The notes below the pieces were generated by a model. It did no database searches. It was not told the origin of the DNA and saw only the letters and a program-made list of their open reading frames with translations. Below, one piece after another: positions 17,128 through 26,922 of a DNA stretch of 64,000 nucleotides (positions are counted from its first letter, which is position 1; every line of letters starts with the position of its first letter). Both the position numbers and the translations under genes were made by a program. The stretch is from the NCBI RefSeq assembly GCF_001428825.1, contig NZ_LMIT01000009.1:171475-235474 (forward strand), written 5' to 3'. The stretch is from Nocardioides sp. Root240 (lineage in GTDB: Bacteria > Actinomycetota > Actinomycetes > Propionibacteriales > Nocardioidaceae).

Positions 17128-18060
17128 ATGTCCACCACCCAGCAGCCCGGCAAGCGCGAGGCCGACGCCGGTCGCGATGCCATCGACCTCGGCGGATCCG
17201 GCCGGAAGTGGCTCTGGCCCGTCGCGGCCGGGGTCGTCGTGCTGGCCCTCGCCCTCTTCCTCGTCCTCAAGCTCACCGGCTCCGACGAGAAGGCGGTCGA
17301 GGGCAGCCACTTCGGCAACGACTTCCAGATCGCCTACCAGGCCAGCAGCGCCTCGGAGAAGGCCTTCCTCGACTACCTGAACGAGGAGATCGCCCCTGAC
17401 CACGGCGTGACCATCAAGGGCGTCGGCATCGAGGACGGCAACCAGCTCGACCAGGCCACCGCCGACGGCCAGTACATCGCCAACATCTACCAGCACAAGC
17501 ACTGGCTGAAGCAGGTCACCGACTCCACCGGCATGGACCTCACCGCCCTCGGTGAGGTCTTCCAGTGGTCGTACTCCGTCTACTCCACGAAGTACGCCTC
17601 GCTCGACGAGCTCCCGAAGGGCGCCACGGTCGCGCTGCTCAACGACCCGGCCAACACCGCGCAGGCGCTGTGGATCCTCGAGCGTGCCGGCAAGCTGACC
17701 TTCAAGGACGGCGTGGACCCGTGGGCCGCCACCGAGCAGGACATCGCCGACAACATCGGCGGGTACAAGTTCACCTACATCGAGTACGGCGCCGGCCCGC
17801 GCACGCTCGACTCGGTCGACGCGGTCATCGACTACAACATGTCCTTCGTCGACGCGGGCACCCCGGACAAGTACCGGATCTTCGAGCCGGACGCCCCGAA
17901 GGAGTTCGCCGGACAGCTGGTCGTCGGCACGGCGTACCTCGACGACCCGCAGGTCGCGAAGCTGAAGGAGGTCTTCTTTGACGAGAGGGTCCAGGCCTAC
18001 CTCGCCGAGAACACCGACCCGAACCTCTCGGGCCAGCTCGCCCCCGTCTCGGCGGACTGA
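17128..18060 (+). CDS. metQ: MetQ/NlpA-family substrate-binding protein with a membrane anchor
   Basis: A 310-residue NlpA-family binding protein, the extracellular receptor of the methionine importer. Family features include YQHKHWLK and VALLNDPANTAQALWIL. Odd feature: instead of the usual lipoprotein signal with a lipobox Cys, it has a 28-residue cytoplasmic N-terminus and one hydrophobic segment (about 29-50) with no Cys, so it should be tethered by a transmembrane anchor. GAAAGGAA precedes the ATG. Substrate is presumed to be methionine but related systems take other small molecules. Confidence 0.85.
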   Translation: MSTTQQPGKREADAGRDAIDLGGSGRKWLWPVAAGVVVLALALFLVLKLTGSDEKAVEGSHFGNDFQIAYQASSASEKAFLDYLNEEIAPDHGVTIKGVGIEDGNQLDQATADGQYIANIYQHKHWLKQVTDSTGMDLTALGEVFQWSYSVYSTKYASLDELPKGATVALLNDPANTAQALWILERAGKLTFKDGVDPWAATEQDIADNIGGYKFTYIEYGAGPRTLDSVDAVIDYNMSFVDAGTPDKYRIFEPDAPKEFAGQLVVGTAYLDDPQVAKLKEVFFDERVQAYLAENTDPNLSGQLAPVSAD

Positions 18061-18115
18061 CGCGCGTCGTCCGTCGCCGGCCTCGTCTCCCGACCATCGG
18101 GGGCGAGGCCGGAAT

Positions 18116-18132
18116 ATACCCATAGGGGGTAT
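18116..18132. promoter_or_regulatory. CsoR-like copper operator
   Basis: ATACCC-ATAGG-GGGTAT is a perfect 6-5-6 inverted repeat resembling the TACCC/GGGTA operators of copper sensor CsoR. It overlaps a TATCGT -10-like element, ten bases before the DUF4396 ATG, so binding would block transcription. Confidence 0.65.
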
Positions 18133-18145
18133 CGTTCCCGTCACC

Positions 18146-18631
18146 ATGAACCCCCGGAACGCGCTCGCTGCCAGCGCCACCCTGCACTGCCTCACCGGCT
18201 GCGCGATCGGTGAGATCGCCGGTCTGATGATCGGTACGACGATCGGCCTGTCGAGCGGGCAGACGATCGTGCTCGCGATCGGCCTGGCCTTCGTGTTCGG
18301 CTACCTGCTGTCGTCGCTGCCACTGGTCGGCGCGGGGATGTCGCTGGGCCGGGCGCTGAGGCTGGTCCTCGCGGCCGACACGGTCTCGATCATCGTGATG
18401 GAGGTCGTCGACAACGCGGTGATGGCCGTGATCCCCGGCGCGATGGACGCCGGCCTGGTCGACCCGGTCTTCTGGATCGGCATGATCGTGGCGCTCTCGG
18501 CGGCCTTCGTCGCCGCCTTCCCGGTCAACCGCCACCTCATCGACCGCGGCAAGGGCCACGCCCTCCACCATGCCCACCACGGCGACCCCGGTGGTCACGA
18601 GCAGCACCAGCACGGGACGGAGCACCACTGA
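18146..18631 (+). CDS. DUF4396 membrane protein with metal-ligand-rich ends
   Basis: A 161-residue protein with about four transmembrane segments, matching the DUF4396 type as I recall it. Near the N-terminus is HCLTGC (14-19), and the C-terminal tail (138-161) holds nine or more histidines (HALHHAHHGD ... HEQHQH), both good copper or other soft-metal ligands. A CsoR-like operator covers the promoter. No csoR or copA gene is in the window. A role in copper handling is therefore an inference from operator plus residues. It is followed by a one-base overlapping (TGATG) small gene. Confidence 0.75.
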   Translation: MNPRNALAASATLHCLTGCAIGEIAGLMIGTTIGLSSGQTIVLAIGLAFVFGYLLSSLPLVGAGMSLGRALRLVLAADTVSIIVMEVVDNAVMAVIPGAMDAGLVDPVFWIGMIVALSAAFVAAFPVNRHLIDRGKGHALHHAHHGDPGGHEQHQHGTEHH

Positions 18632-18771
18632 TGAACACGAGCACCCTCGCCGCCGGCGTGATCGGCTTCCTCCTCGGCGGCCTGACCGTCTCGACCGCCG
18701 CCACGCTGCAGGACGACGACGGCGGGCCGGCCCACGGGGTGGACCGACCCGCCGTCGTCAGCGAGCGCTGA
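18631..18771 (+). CDS. 46-residue single-span membrane peptide
   Basis: A small reading frame starting on the last base of the DUF4396 stop (TGATG), which implies reinitiation. The product has one hydrophobic segment (about 5-24, starting [14 protein letters not shown]) and an acidic/Gly tail (LQDDDGG). Probably a partner of the DUF4396 protein. It has no recognisable domain; support comes from coupling, codon pattern and placement. It ends six bases before the convergent malic enzyme stop. Confidence 0.6.
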   Translation: MNTSTLAAGVIGFLLGGLTVSTAATLQDDDGGPAHGVDRPAVVSER

Positions 18772-18777
18772 GCCTGC

Positions 18778-20166
<1,389 letters not shown>

Positions 20167-20234
20167 GCCTCCAGTCAACTCCGCTTCGGGGGTTACTCGG
20201 AAGTCGCAAGCCGCTGAACTCAACGACCACAACC

Positions 20235-20250
20235 CTGGACAGGTGTCCAG
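20235..20250. promoter_or_regulatory. Palindromic operator before the LLM oxidoreductase
   Basis: CTGGACA-GG-TGTCCAG is a 7-2-7 inverted repeat whose right end is eight bases before a CATGCT -10-like element. Size and symmetry suit a TetR-type repressor; which one is unknown. Confidence 0.55.
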
Positions 20251-20258
20251 TCGGGTGT

Positions 20259-20264
20259 CATGCT
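20259..20264 (+). promoter_or_regulatory. -10 element of the LLM gene, leaderless start
   Basis: CATGCT lies six bases before the GTG start, next to the palindrome at 20235-20250. Confidence 0.4.
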
Positions 20265-20270
20265 GCCTCG

Positions 20271-21347
20271 GTGTTCCCTGAGATCGGCTGCTACGGACTC
20301 GCCGGCCACACCTCCTCGCCCCGCGACCTGCTCGACGAGGCACGCCTCGCCGAGGACCTCGGCATCGGCGCCCTCTTCCTGTCGGAGCGCTTCAACGTCA
20401 AGGACGCCGGCGTGCTCGCCGGAGCCGCCGCGGCCGCGACGGAGCGGCTCGGCATCGCGACGGCGGCGACCAACCACAACACGCGGCACCCGCTGGTCAC
20501 CGCCACGATGGCGACCACGCTGCACCGGCTCAGTGGCGGCCGCTACGCCCTCGGCCTGGGCCGCGGGTTCGACCTGCTCTTCGACGTGATGGGCCTGCCG
20601 CGGGTCACCGGCGCGCAGATGGCCGACGCGATCTCGATCTACCGCCGGCTCTGGCACGGCGAGGCGTTCGGCCACTCCGGCCCGGCGGGGGAGTACCCGT
20701 ACCTCTCGCAGGACCGTGACTTCGACGAGGACATCCCGGTGCTGATGATGGCGATCGGCGACAACTCGCTGCGCCTCGCCGGCCGGGTCGCCGACGGCGT
20801 CGTGCTGCACACCTTCCTGTCCGACGAGACCCTGGCCCGCTCGGTCGCCACGATCCGTCGTGCCGCCGAGGATGCCGGACGCGATCCGGCGTCGGTCCGG
20901 GTCTGGTCGGTGCTGGCGACCGTCGACGACGCGATCGCCGAGGAGGCCCGGCTGCGCAAGCTGGTCGGCCGGTTGGCGACCTACCTCCAGGGGTACGGCG
21001 AGGTGCTGGTCCGCGCCAACGGCTGGTCCCTCGACGACCTCACCCGCTTCCGCGAGCACCCGCTGGTGCAGGGCTACCCCGGCGCCTTCGACGCCATCGG
21101 CACCGTCGACGAGCTGACCCGGCTGCGCGAGGAGGTGTTGCCCGCCGCATGGCTCGCGGCGTCGGCGACCGGCAGCGCGGAGCAGTGCGCGCGCCGGGTC
21201 CGGGACCAGCTCGACGCCGGCGCGGACTCGGTGGTGCTCCACGGCGCGACGCCGGCGGAGCTCGCGGGCGTCGTACGGGCGTGGGCGCAGGTGCGCGACC
21301 CCGCGCTCGACGCGCTGCCCGCGAACCCCGGCCGGGTACGACGATGA
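20271..21347 (+). CDS. F420-dependent LLM-class oxidoreductase
   Basis: A 358-residue luciferase-like (bacterial LLM) protein with the TIM-barrel pattern of F420-dependent enzymes: LGIGALFLSERF early, GRYALGLGRGFD near 100, and a long C-terminal helical region. It resembles the TIGR03857-type actinobacterial group; substrate unknown. It is followed with a four-base overlap by a kinase-fold gene, so the two act together. A palindrome directly before the promoter suggests ligand-responsive repression. It is divergent from the malic enzyme gene. Confidence 0.85.
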   Translation: MFPEIGCYGLAGHTSSPRDLLDEARLAEDLGIGALFLSERFNVKDAGVLAGAAAAATERLGIATAATNHNTRHPLVTATMATTLHRLSGGRYALGLGRGFDLLFDVMGLPRVTGAQMADAISIYRRLWHGEAFGHSGPAGEYPYLSQDRDFDEDIPVLMMAIGDNSLRLAGRVADGVVLHTFLSDETLARSVATIRRAAEDAGRDPASVRVWSVLATVDDAIAEEARLRKLVGRLATYLQGYGEVLVRANGWSLDDLTRFREHPLVQGYPGAFDAIGTVDELTRLREEVLPAAWLAASATGSAEQCARRVRDQLDAGADSVVLHGATPAELAGVVRAWAQVRDPALDALPANPGRVRR

Positions 21348-22384
21348 GCGCGCCACTGGTCGCCGAGGTCGACGAGCTCACCCCGGCCTGGTTGAGCTCC
21401 GCGCTCGGCCGCCGGGTCGACACGGTCACCGCCCGCCCGGTCGGCACCGGGCAGATCGGCACCTGCTTCCGGCTGACCCTGACCGGCGACCCGCACCTGC
21501 CCGCGACCGTGCTCGCCAAGCTGCCGGCCGCCGACCCTGCGGCACGCGCACTGCTCGCGAATCCGTACCGCACCGAGCTCCGCTTCTACCGCGAGATCCT
21601 GCCGACGCTCGCCGTGCGCGCGCCGCAGCCCTACTACGCCGACATGGCCGCCGAGGGTGGCGACTTCGTGCTGCTGCTCGAGGACCTCGCGCCCGCCGAG
21701 CAGGGCGACCAGATCGCCGGCTGCACGGTCGACCAGGTCCGCGACGCGGTCGTCAACCTCGCCGGGCTGCACGGCCCGCGCTGGTGCGACCCGACCCTGC
21801 TCGCCATCGAGGGACTCGCCCTCAACGGCCCCGACGACGCGGCGCTGATGGCCGAGCTGTTCGGCCCGGCCGCCGACCTCTTCCTCTCGAACCTCGCCGG
21901 CCTGCTCGCTCCCGGGGACGAGGCGACCGTGCGCGCCGTCCCCGACGTGATCGAGCGGTGGGCACTGGCCCGCGCCGAGCGGTTCGGGCTGGTCCACGGC
22001 GACTACCGCCTCGACAACCTGCTCTTCCCGCCCGGCGGCGGCCCCGGCGTGGTGGCCGTCGACTGGCAGACGCTCAGCCTCGCGCTGCCCGCCCGGGACC
22101 TCGCGTACGCGATCGCGACCAGCCTCGACCCCGACGCGCGTCGCGCCGCGGAGCGGGAGCTCGTGGCGGCGTACCACGCGGCGCTGGTCGGGCACGGGGT
22201 CGCGGCGTACTCGCTCGAGGAGTGTTGGGACGACTACCGCTTCGCGCAGCTCCAGGTGCCCCTGGTGGCGGTGTTCGGCCAGGCGTACGGCGCGCGCACC
22301 GAGCGCGGTGACCGCATGTTCGCGGTGATGACCGCGCGCTCGTGCGCGGCCGTCCGCGACCTCGGGACCCTCGACCTGGTCTGA
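21344..22384 (+). CDS. Aminoglycoside-phosphotransferase-fold kinase-like protein
   Basis: A 346-residue protein of the APH/choline-kinase/ecdysteroid-kinase-like fold. It has the catalytic loop LVHGDYRLDNLLF and the metal-binding VAVDWQTLS segment (DFG-like Asp). Many such actinobacterial proteins are coupled to LLM oxidoreductases or acyl-CoA metabolism and have unknown small-molecule substrates; nothing points to antibiotic resistance. ATG overlaps the LLM stop by four bases. Confidence 0.82.
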   Translation: MSAPLVAEVDELTPAWLSSALGRRVDTVTARPVGTGQIGTCFRLTLTGDPHLPATVLAKLPAADPAARALLANPYRTELRFYREILPTLAVRAPQPYYADMAAEGGDFVLLLEDLAPAEQGDQIAGCTVDQVRDAVVNLAGLHGPRWCDPTLLAIEGLALNGPDDAALMAELFGPAADLFLSNLAGLLAPGDEATVRAVPDVIERWALARAERFGLVHGDYRLDNLLFPPGGGPGVVAVDWQTLSLALPARDLAYAIATSLDPDARRAAERELVAAYHAALVGHGVAAYSLEECWDDYRFAQLQVPLVAVFGQAYGARTERGDRMFAVMTARSCAAVRDLGTLDLV

Positions 22385-22536
22385 GACCGAGTTCTGCTGG
22401 GGTGAGTCCCGGGGCCGCCGCGCGGCCCGTGTCGGTCTGCCGCCGCCCCAAGCCTCGCCCCGTCACTGCCGCCTGCGGATCCCAGCACCCGACCAACCGC
22501 AGCGGTCCGGCGCGGAACCCCCGAGGAGCGCGTGCG

Positions 22537-23973
22537 TCAGCGCAGCGACGCCATCCACTCCTCGATGGCGTCCGGCGTGCGCGGGAGCGCCGCCGACAGG
22601 TTCTGCACGCCGTCGGCCGTCACCAGGACGTCGTCCTCGATGCGGATGCCGACCCCGCGCAGCTCCTCGGGGACCAGCAGGTCGTCGGCCTGGAAGTAGA
22701 GGCCGGGCTCGACGGTGAGTACCATGCCCTCGACCAGGTCGGCGTCGCGGTAGGCCTCCGGCGCCGCGTGGCCGCAGTCGTGGACGTCCATGCCGAGCAT
22801 GTGGCTGACCCCGTGCAGGGTCCAGCGGGCGTAGACCTTCGAGTCGGGGGACAGGGCCTCGTCGACCGACACCGGCAGCAGGCCCAGGTCGCCGAGCCCG
22901 TGGGCCAGCACGACCATCGCGGCCTCGTGGCCGGCCAGGAACTTCGCGCCCGGGCGCAGCGCGGCGAGCGCGGCGTCCTGCGCCTGCAGGACCAGCGTGT
23001 AGAGGTCGCGCTGCAGCGAGGTGAAGGTGCCCGACACCGGCAGGGTGCGGGTGATGTCGGCGGTGTAGAGGTGGGCGTTCTCGACGCCCATGTCGAGCAG
23101 GATCAGCTCGCCCGGCGTGACGGCGCCGGAGTTCTCGATCCAGTGCAGGGTCGTGGCGTGCGCGCCGTTGGCGACGATCGAGTCGTAGCCGATGTCGTTG
23201 CCCATCGTCCGCGCACGGCGGAAGAAGGTGCCCTCGAGCCAGCGCTCGCCGTGCTCGATGACGCGGTCCCACTCGCGCACGCAGTCCTCGAAGCCCAGCG
23301 TGGTCGCGTCGATCGCGGACTGGAGCTGGGCCACCTCCCAGTCGTCCTTGACCAGGCGCATCTCGGAGAGCACGCGGGCCAGCTCGGCGTCGCGGGCCTC
23401 GTCGGCGGTGACGAGACCGTCGACGCTCGCGGAGACGGAGCGGTGGACGCGGGTCTTGGTGCCGCCGGCGAGCGCGGCCGCGAGGTCGTCGACGTGACGC
23501 ACCTCGATGCCGAGGGCTGCCTCCAGCTCCTCGGACGAGGGACGCTTGCCGGCCCACAGGGCGCCGTACTGGCGGTCACGGAAGAACTCGTCGCTCTCGC
23601 GGCCCGAGCGCGGCCGGGCGTACAGCACCGACGAGCCGTCGGGCTCGACGACCAGGACCGCGTCGGAGGTCTGGTTGCCGGAGAAGTACGTGTGGGCCGT
23701 GTCGGGCCGGAAGCGGTAGTCGGTGTCGTAGGCGCGCACCTTGTAGCCGCCGCCCGGCAGCACGAGGCGCTCGCCGGGGAAGGCCTCGGCGAGGCGGCGC
23801 CTGCGGTCGGCTGCCCGGTCGGCGAGCGGGTGCCGCTCGACGTGGCTCGGTCGGTCGTCCCAGCCGGTGCGCATGAAGGCGGCGTAGGCTTCGGGAACCG
23901 CCGGGTCGTGCTGCTCGGTCTTGAGCTGTGCGGCGGGCGCGGTCGGGGTGCTCTGGGGGGTGTCCTCGGTCAC
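22537..23973 (-). CDS. Xaa-Pro aminopeptidase (M24B, AMP_N domain)
   Basis: Removes N-terminal residues before proline. The 478-residue protein has an AMP_N domain (about 50-190) and the pita-bread catalytic domain with the five dinuclear-metal ligands: Asp in LLDMGVE, Asp in TADITRT, His in HGVSHMLGMDVHD, Glu in TVEPGLYF and Glu in RIEDDVLV. Length fits PepP-like enzymes. The GTG start has TACAGT seven bases upstream, indicating a leaderless mRNA. Confidence 0.92.
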   Translation of the reverse strand: MTEDTPQSTPTAPAAQLKTEQHDPAVPEAYAAFMRTGWDDRPSHVERHPLADRAADRRRRLAEAFPGERLVLPGGGYKVRAYDTDYRFRPDTAHTYFSGNQTSDAVLVVEPDGSSVLYARPRSGRESDEFFRDRQYGALWAGKRPSSEELEAALGIEVRHVDDLAAALAGGTKTRVHRSVSASVDGLVTADEARDAELARVLSEMRLVKDDWEVAQLQSAIDATTLGFEDCVREWDRVIEHGERWLEGTFFRRARTMGNDIGYDSIVANGAHATTLHWIENSGAVTPGELILLDMGVENAHLYTADITRTLPVSGTFTSLQRDLYTLVLQAQDAALAALRPGAKFLAGHEAAMVVLAHGLGDLGLLPVSVDEALSPDSKVYARWTLHGVSHMLGMDVHDCGHAAPEAYRDADLVEGMVLTVEPGLYFQADDLLVPEELRGVGIRIEDDVLVTADGVQNLSAALPRTPDAIEEWMASLR

Positions 23974-23980
23974 CTTTCTC

Positions 23981-23986
23981 ACTGTA
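23981..23986 (-). promoter_or_regulatory. -10 element of the aminopeptidase gene, leaderless start
   Basis: TACAGT on the minus strand, seven bases before the GTG start. Confidence 0.5.
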
Positions 23987-24033
23987 CGCCGGGCGCGGAG
24001 TTTGCCGATCAGGGGTTGACGGACGCCTCCCGA

Positions 24034-24039
24034 TAGGCT
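24034..24039 (+). promoter_or_regulatory. -10 element of the prsW-dynamin operon, leaderless start
   Basis: TAGGCT seven bases before the ATG. A TTGACG at 24016-24021 is too close (12 bases) to be a standard -35. Confidence 0.5.
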
Positions 24040-24046
24040 TCCGCAC

Positions 24047-25168
24047 ATGTCAGCGGGCCCTCGTAACAGCGTTGCCTTCACGGTCGTCGTGACCGTGGCG
24101 GTGACGGTCGGGGCACTGCTGACCCTGCTCGTGCTCGCCCTGTCGGGTGCGCCCGGTGCCACGCTGCTCGCCACGGGCCTGGCGGCACTGCCCGTGGGGC
24201 CGGTGCTGGCGGCGTACCTCTGGCTGGACCGCTACGAGCCGGAGCCGCGAATCCTGCTGGTCTCCGGGCTGGCCTGGGGCGCCTTCGTGGCGACCATGGC
24301 GGCGCTGGTCATCCAGGGTGTCGGCGGGCTCGTCGTACCGATCACGGACAACGCCTCGCTGGCGGTCGCGGCCCCGGTCGTCGAGGAGGCCAGCAAGGGC
24401 CTCTTCCTCGTGCTGCTGCTCTGGTGGCGCCGGGCCGAGGTCGACGGCATCCTCGACGGCATCGTCTACGCCGGCATGGTCGGCGTCGGCTTCGCGTTCA
24501 CCGAGAACATCCTCTACCTCGTCGCGGCCTGGAACGGCACCGACGGCGTGGGCCCGGGCGGCGTCGAGGCGGTGACCGGCACGTTCGTGATGCGCTGCCT
24601 CTTCAGCCCGTTCGCCCACCCGCTCTTCACCGCGTTCACCGGTGTCGGCATCGGCCTGGCCGTCGCGAGCCGCAGCCGCGCGGTGCGTTGGATCGCGCCG
24701 GTCGGTGGGTACCTCCTCGCCGTGCTGGCACACGGTATCTGGAACGGCTCCTCGGTCTTCGGCCTCGGCGGCTTCGCCGTCGTCTACGTCGTGATCATGG
24801 CCCCGGCCTTCATCGGGATGGTCGCGCTGGCGTGGTGGGCACGCGAGACCGAGGCGCACGTGCTGCGGATGGCGCTCACCGATGCCGCCGACCGCGGCCT
24901 GCTCCCGGCCACCGACATCGGCTGGGTCGTCGACCTGCGGGCGCGTCGTGCGGCGCGCCGGCATGCGCGGCGCCAGGGCGGACCCGCCGCCGAGCGTGCG
25001 ATGCGCGACTACCAGCAGGCGGCCATCGAGCTCGGCTACCTGCACCACCGTCTGCTGCGCGGCACCGCACCGCGTGACTGGCAGGCGCGTGGACAGGACT
25101 TTCTCGGTCGCATCCAGGCAGCCCGGCCTCGGATCGCGTTCCCCGGACAGGTGGTACCCCAGCGATGA
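24047..25168 (+). CDS. PrsW-family intramembrane protease
   Basis: A 373-residue protein with about eight transmembrane segments and the PrsW/CAAX-like protease motifs: EExxK (VVEEASKG, Glu113/114), FxxxEN (FAFTENILY, Glu153) and two histidine segments (HPLFTAF and HGIWNGS). PrsW of Bacillus performs site-1 cleavage of an anti-sigma factor. The soluble C-terminal 95 residues are extra. It overlaps the next gene by four bases, tying it to two dynamin-like GTPases. Target unknown; three sigma/membrane-protein loci elsewhere in this window are candidates only by analogy. Confidence 0.85.
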   Translation: MSAGPRNSVAFTVVVTVAVTVGALLTLLVLALSGAPGATLLATGLAALPVGPVLAAYLWLDRYEPEPRILLVSGLAWGAFVATMAALVIQGVGGLVVPITDNASLAVAAPVVEEASKGLFLVLLLWWRRAEVDGILDGIVYAGMVGVGFAFTENILYLVAAWNGTDGVGPGGVEAVTGTFVMRCLFSPFAHPLFTAFTGVGIGLAVASRSRAVRWIAPVGGYLLAVLAHGIWNGSSVFGLGGFAVVYVVIMAPAFIGMVALAWWARETEAHVLRMALTDAADRGLLPATDIGWVVDLRARRAARRHARRQGGPAAERAMRDYQQAAIELGYLHHRLLRGTAPRDWQARGQDFLGRIQAARPRIAFPGQVVPQR

Positions 25169-26922
25169 CCCCCGGACACCAGATCCTCACGGATGCCGAC
25201 CTCGGCGGTGACGGCCTCGGCGGCCGGATGCTGACCGAGGTGGTGCGCCTGCACGGCTCCCTCAAGGCGGCTCCGCTGCCGCTCGACCTGCCCGGCGTGA
25301 GTGCGCTGCGCGTGGGCCGCGACCACATCATCGAGCAGCTCGAGGACTACATCATCCCGCGGCTGACCGAGATCGAGGCGCCGATGCTGGTGGTCGTCGG
25401 TGGCTCCACCGGCGCCGGCAAGTCGACCCTCGTCAACACGATCGTCGGCCACAAGGTCACCACGCCCGGCCTGCTCCGCCCGACGACCCGCTCGCCCGTC
25501 CTGGTGCACCACCCGGACGACGTGCGCTGGTTCGGCGCCGACCGGCTGCTCCCCGAGCTCTCGCGGGTCAGCCAGGCCACCAACGACCAGTCCGCGATCC
25601 AGCTCGTCGCGAGCGCCCAGGTCCCGCGTGGCCTGGCGATCCTCGACGCGCCCGACGTCGACTCCGTCGACGAGCGCAACCGCGAGCTGGCGACGCAGCT
25701 GCTGGCCGCTGCCGACCTCTGGCTCTTCGTGACCTCGGCCGCGCGCTACTCCGACCAGGTCCCGTGGGACCACCTGAAGGTCGCCGTCGACCGCAACACC
25801 GCCGTCGCGCTGGTCCTCAGCCGCACCCCTGCCGAGGACGTGCAGACGGTCTCGGTCCACCTCGCCCGCATGATGGCGGCCCGTGGCCTCAAGGACAGCC
25901 CGCTCTTCGCGGTCGCCCAGGGCACGGTCACCGACGACGGGCTGCTGCCGGCGTCGTACGCCGGGGAGATCCGGGCCTGGCTCGAGGCGCTCGCCGCCGA
26001 CGCTGCCGCCCGCCGCGACGTGGTCAACCAGACGGTCGCCGGCGCGGTGCGCACGGTGACCCGCAAGGCGTTCCCGATCGCCGACGCCGCCGCCCTGCAG
26101 GTGGGTGCGGTCGGCGGCCTGCTGGCCGCCGCCGACAAGGTCTACGACGACACCGAGGCCGCGCTCGTCGCGGCCGGTGCCGACGGCACGCTGCTGCGCG
26201 GCGACCTGCTCGCGCGCTGGCAGGAGTTCGTCGGCAGCGGCGAGCTGGTCCGCTCGCTCGAGGCCAAGGTCGGCTTCGTCCGCGAGCGCCTCGTCAATGC
26301 GATCAAGGGCAAGCCGCAGCAGGCCGAGCGCGTCGCGCTCGCCGTCGAGATGGCCCTCGAGGCACTCGTCGCCGACCACGCCGAGCGCGCCGCCGAGACG
26401 GCCTCGCGCGAGTGGCGCACGCAGGAGTACGGCGAGGCGCTGCTCGCCTCGACGACCGACGACCTCACCCGGGCCGGGCGCGGGCTGCGCTCGCGCACCG
26501 AGCAGGAGGTCCGCGGCTGGCTCGACGAGCTCCAGGAGTTCGTGCGCCACGAGGCCGGCGACGCCCGGCACAGCGCGCGCTTCCTGGCGCTCGGCGTCCG
26601 GGGACTCTCGGTGACCCTCGCCGTCGTGGCGCTGGCCGGTGACCAGCCGCGCGGCCAGGCCGCCGAGTCGGTGCGCCTCGGGCGCTCCCTGCTCGAGACG
26701 ATCCTCGGCGACGCCGCGACCACGCGGGTGATCGACCAGGCCCGCGGCACGCTGACCCGGCGGTTGACGGCACTGATGGGCGCCGAACGGGCTCGCTACC
26801 TCGCGCCGGCGGCGCAGTGGGAGCTGAAGCCCGATGCGGCCGACCAGCTGCGCCAGGCGGCGCGGCGTGTGGACGACCTGCGGTTCGCCGCGGCCAAGAA
26901 GGGAACGGGTGGACACCTGTGA
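25165..26922 (+). CDS. Dynamin-like GTPase, first of a pair
   Basis: A 585-residue protein with a dynamin-type G domain: P-loop GGSTGAGKST near 79-88, DAPDVDSV as the G3 region, and a long helical second half with one weakly hydrophobic stretch near 475-490. Bacterial dynamin-like proteins bind and remodel membranes and often work as unequal pairs; Streptomyces DynA/DynB stabilise division septa. Overlaps by four bases at both ends place it between the PrsW-like protease and the second GTPase. Confidence 0.82.
   Translation: MTPGHQILTDADLGGDGLGGRMLTEVVRLHGSLKAAPLPLDLPGVSALRVGRDHIIEQLEDYIIPRLTEIEAPMLVVVGGSTGAGKSTLVNTIVGHKVTTPGLLRPTTRSPVLVHHPDDVRWFGADRLLPELSRVSQATNDQSAIQLVASAQVPRGLAILDAPDVDSVDERNRELATQLLAAADLWLFVTSAARYSDQVPWDHLKVAVDRNTAVALVLSRTPAEDVQTVSVHLARMMAARGLKDSPLFAVAQGTVTDDGLLPASYAGEIRAWLEALAADAAARRDVVNQTVAGAVRTVTRKAFPIADAAALQVGAVGGLLAAADKVYDDTEAALVAAGADGTLLRGDLLARWQEFVGSGELVRSLEAKVGFVRERLVNAIKGKPQQAERVALAVEMALEALVADHAERAAETASREWRTQEYGEALLASTTDDLTRAGRGLRSRTEQEVRGWLDELQEFVRHEAGDARHSARFLALGVRGLSVTLAVVALAGDQPRGQAAESVRLGRSLLETILGDAATTRVIDQARGTLTRRLTALMGAERARYLAPAAQWELKPDAADQLRQAARRVDDLRFAAAKKGTGGHL

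Noticed and set aside
21344..22384. Aminoglycoside resistance gene
   Set aside because: APH fold only; context with an LLM oxidoreductase and sequence features fit metabolic kinase-like proteins.
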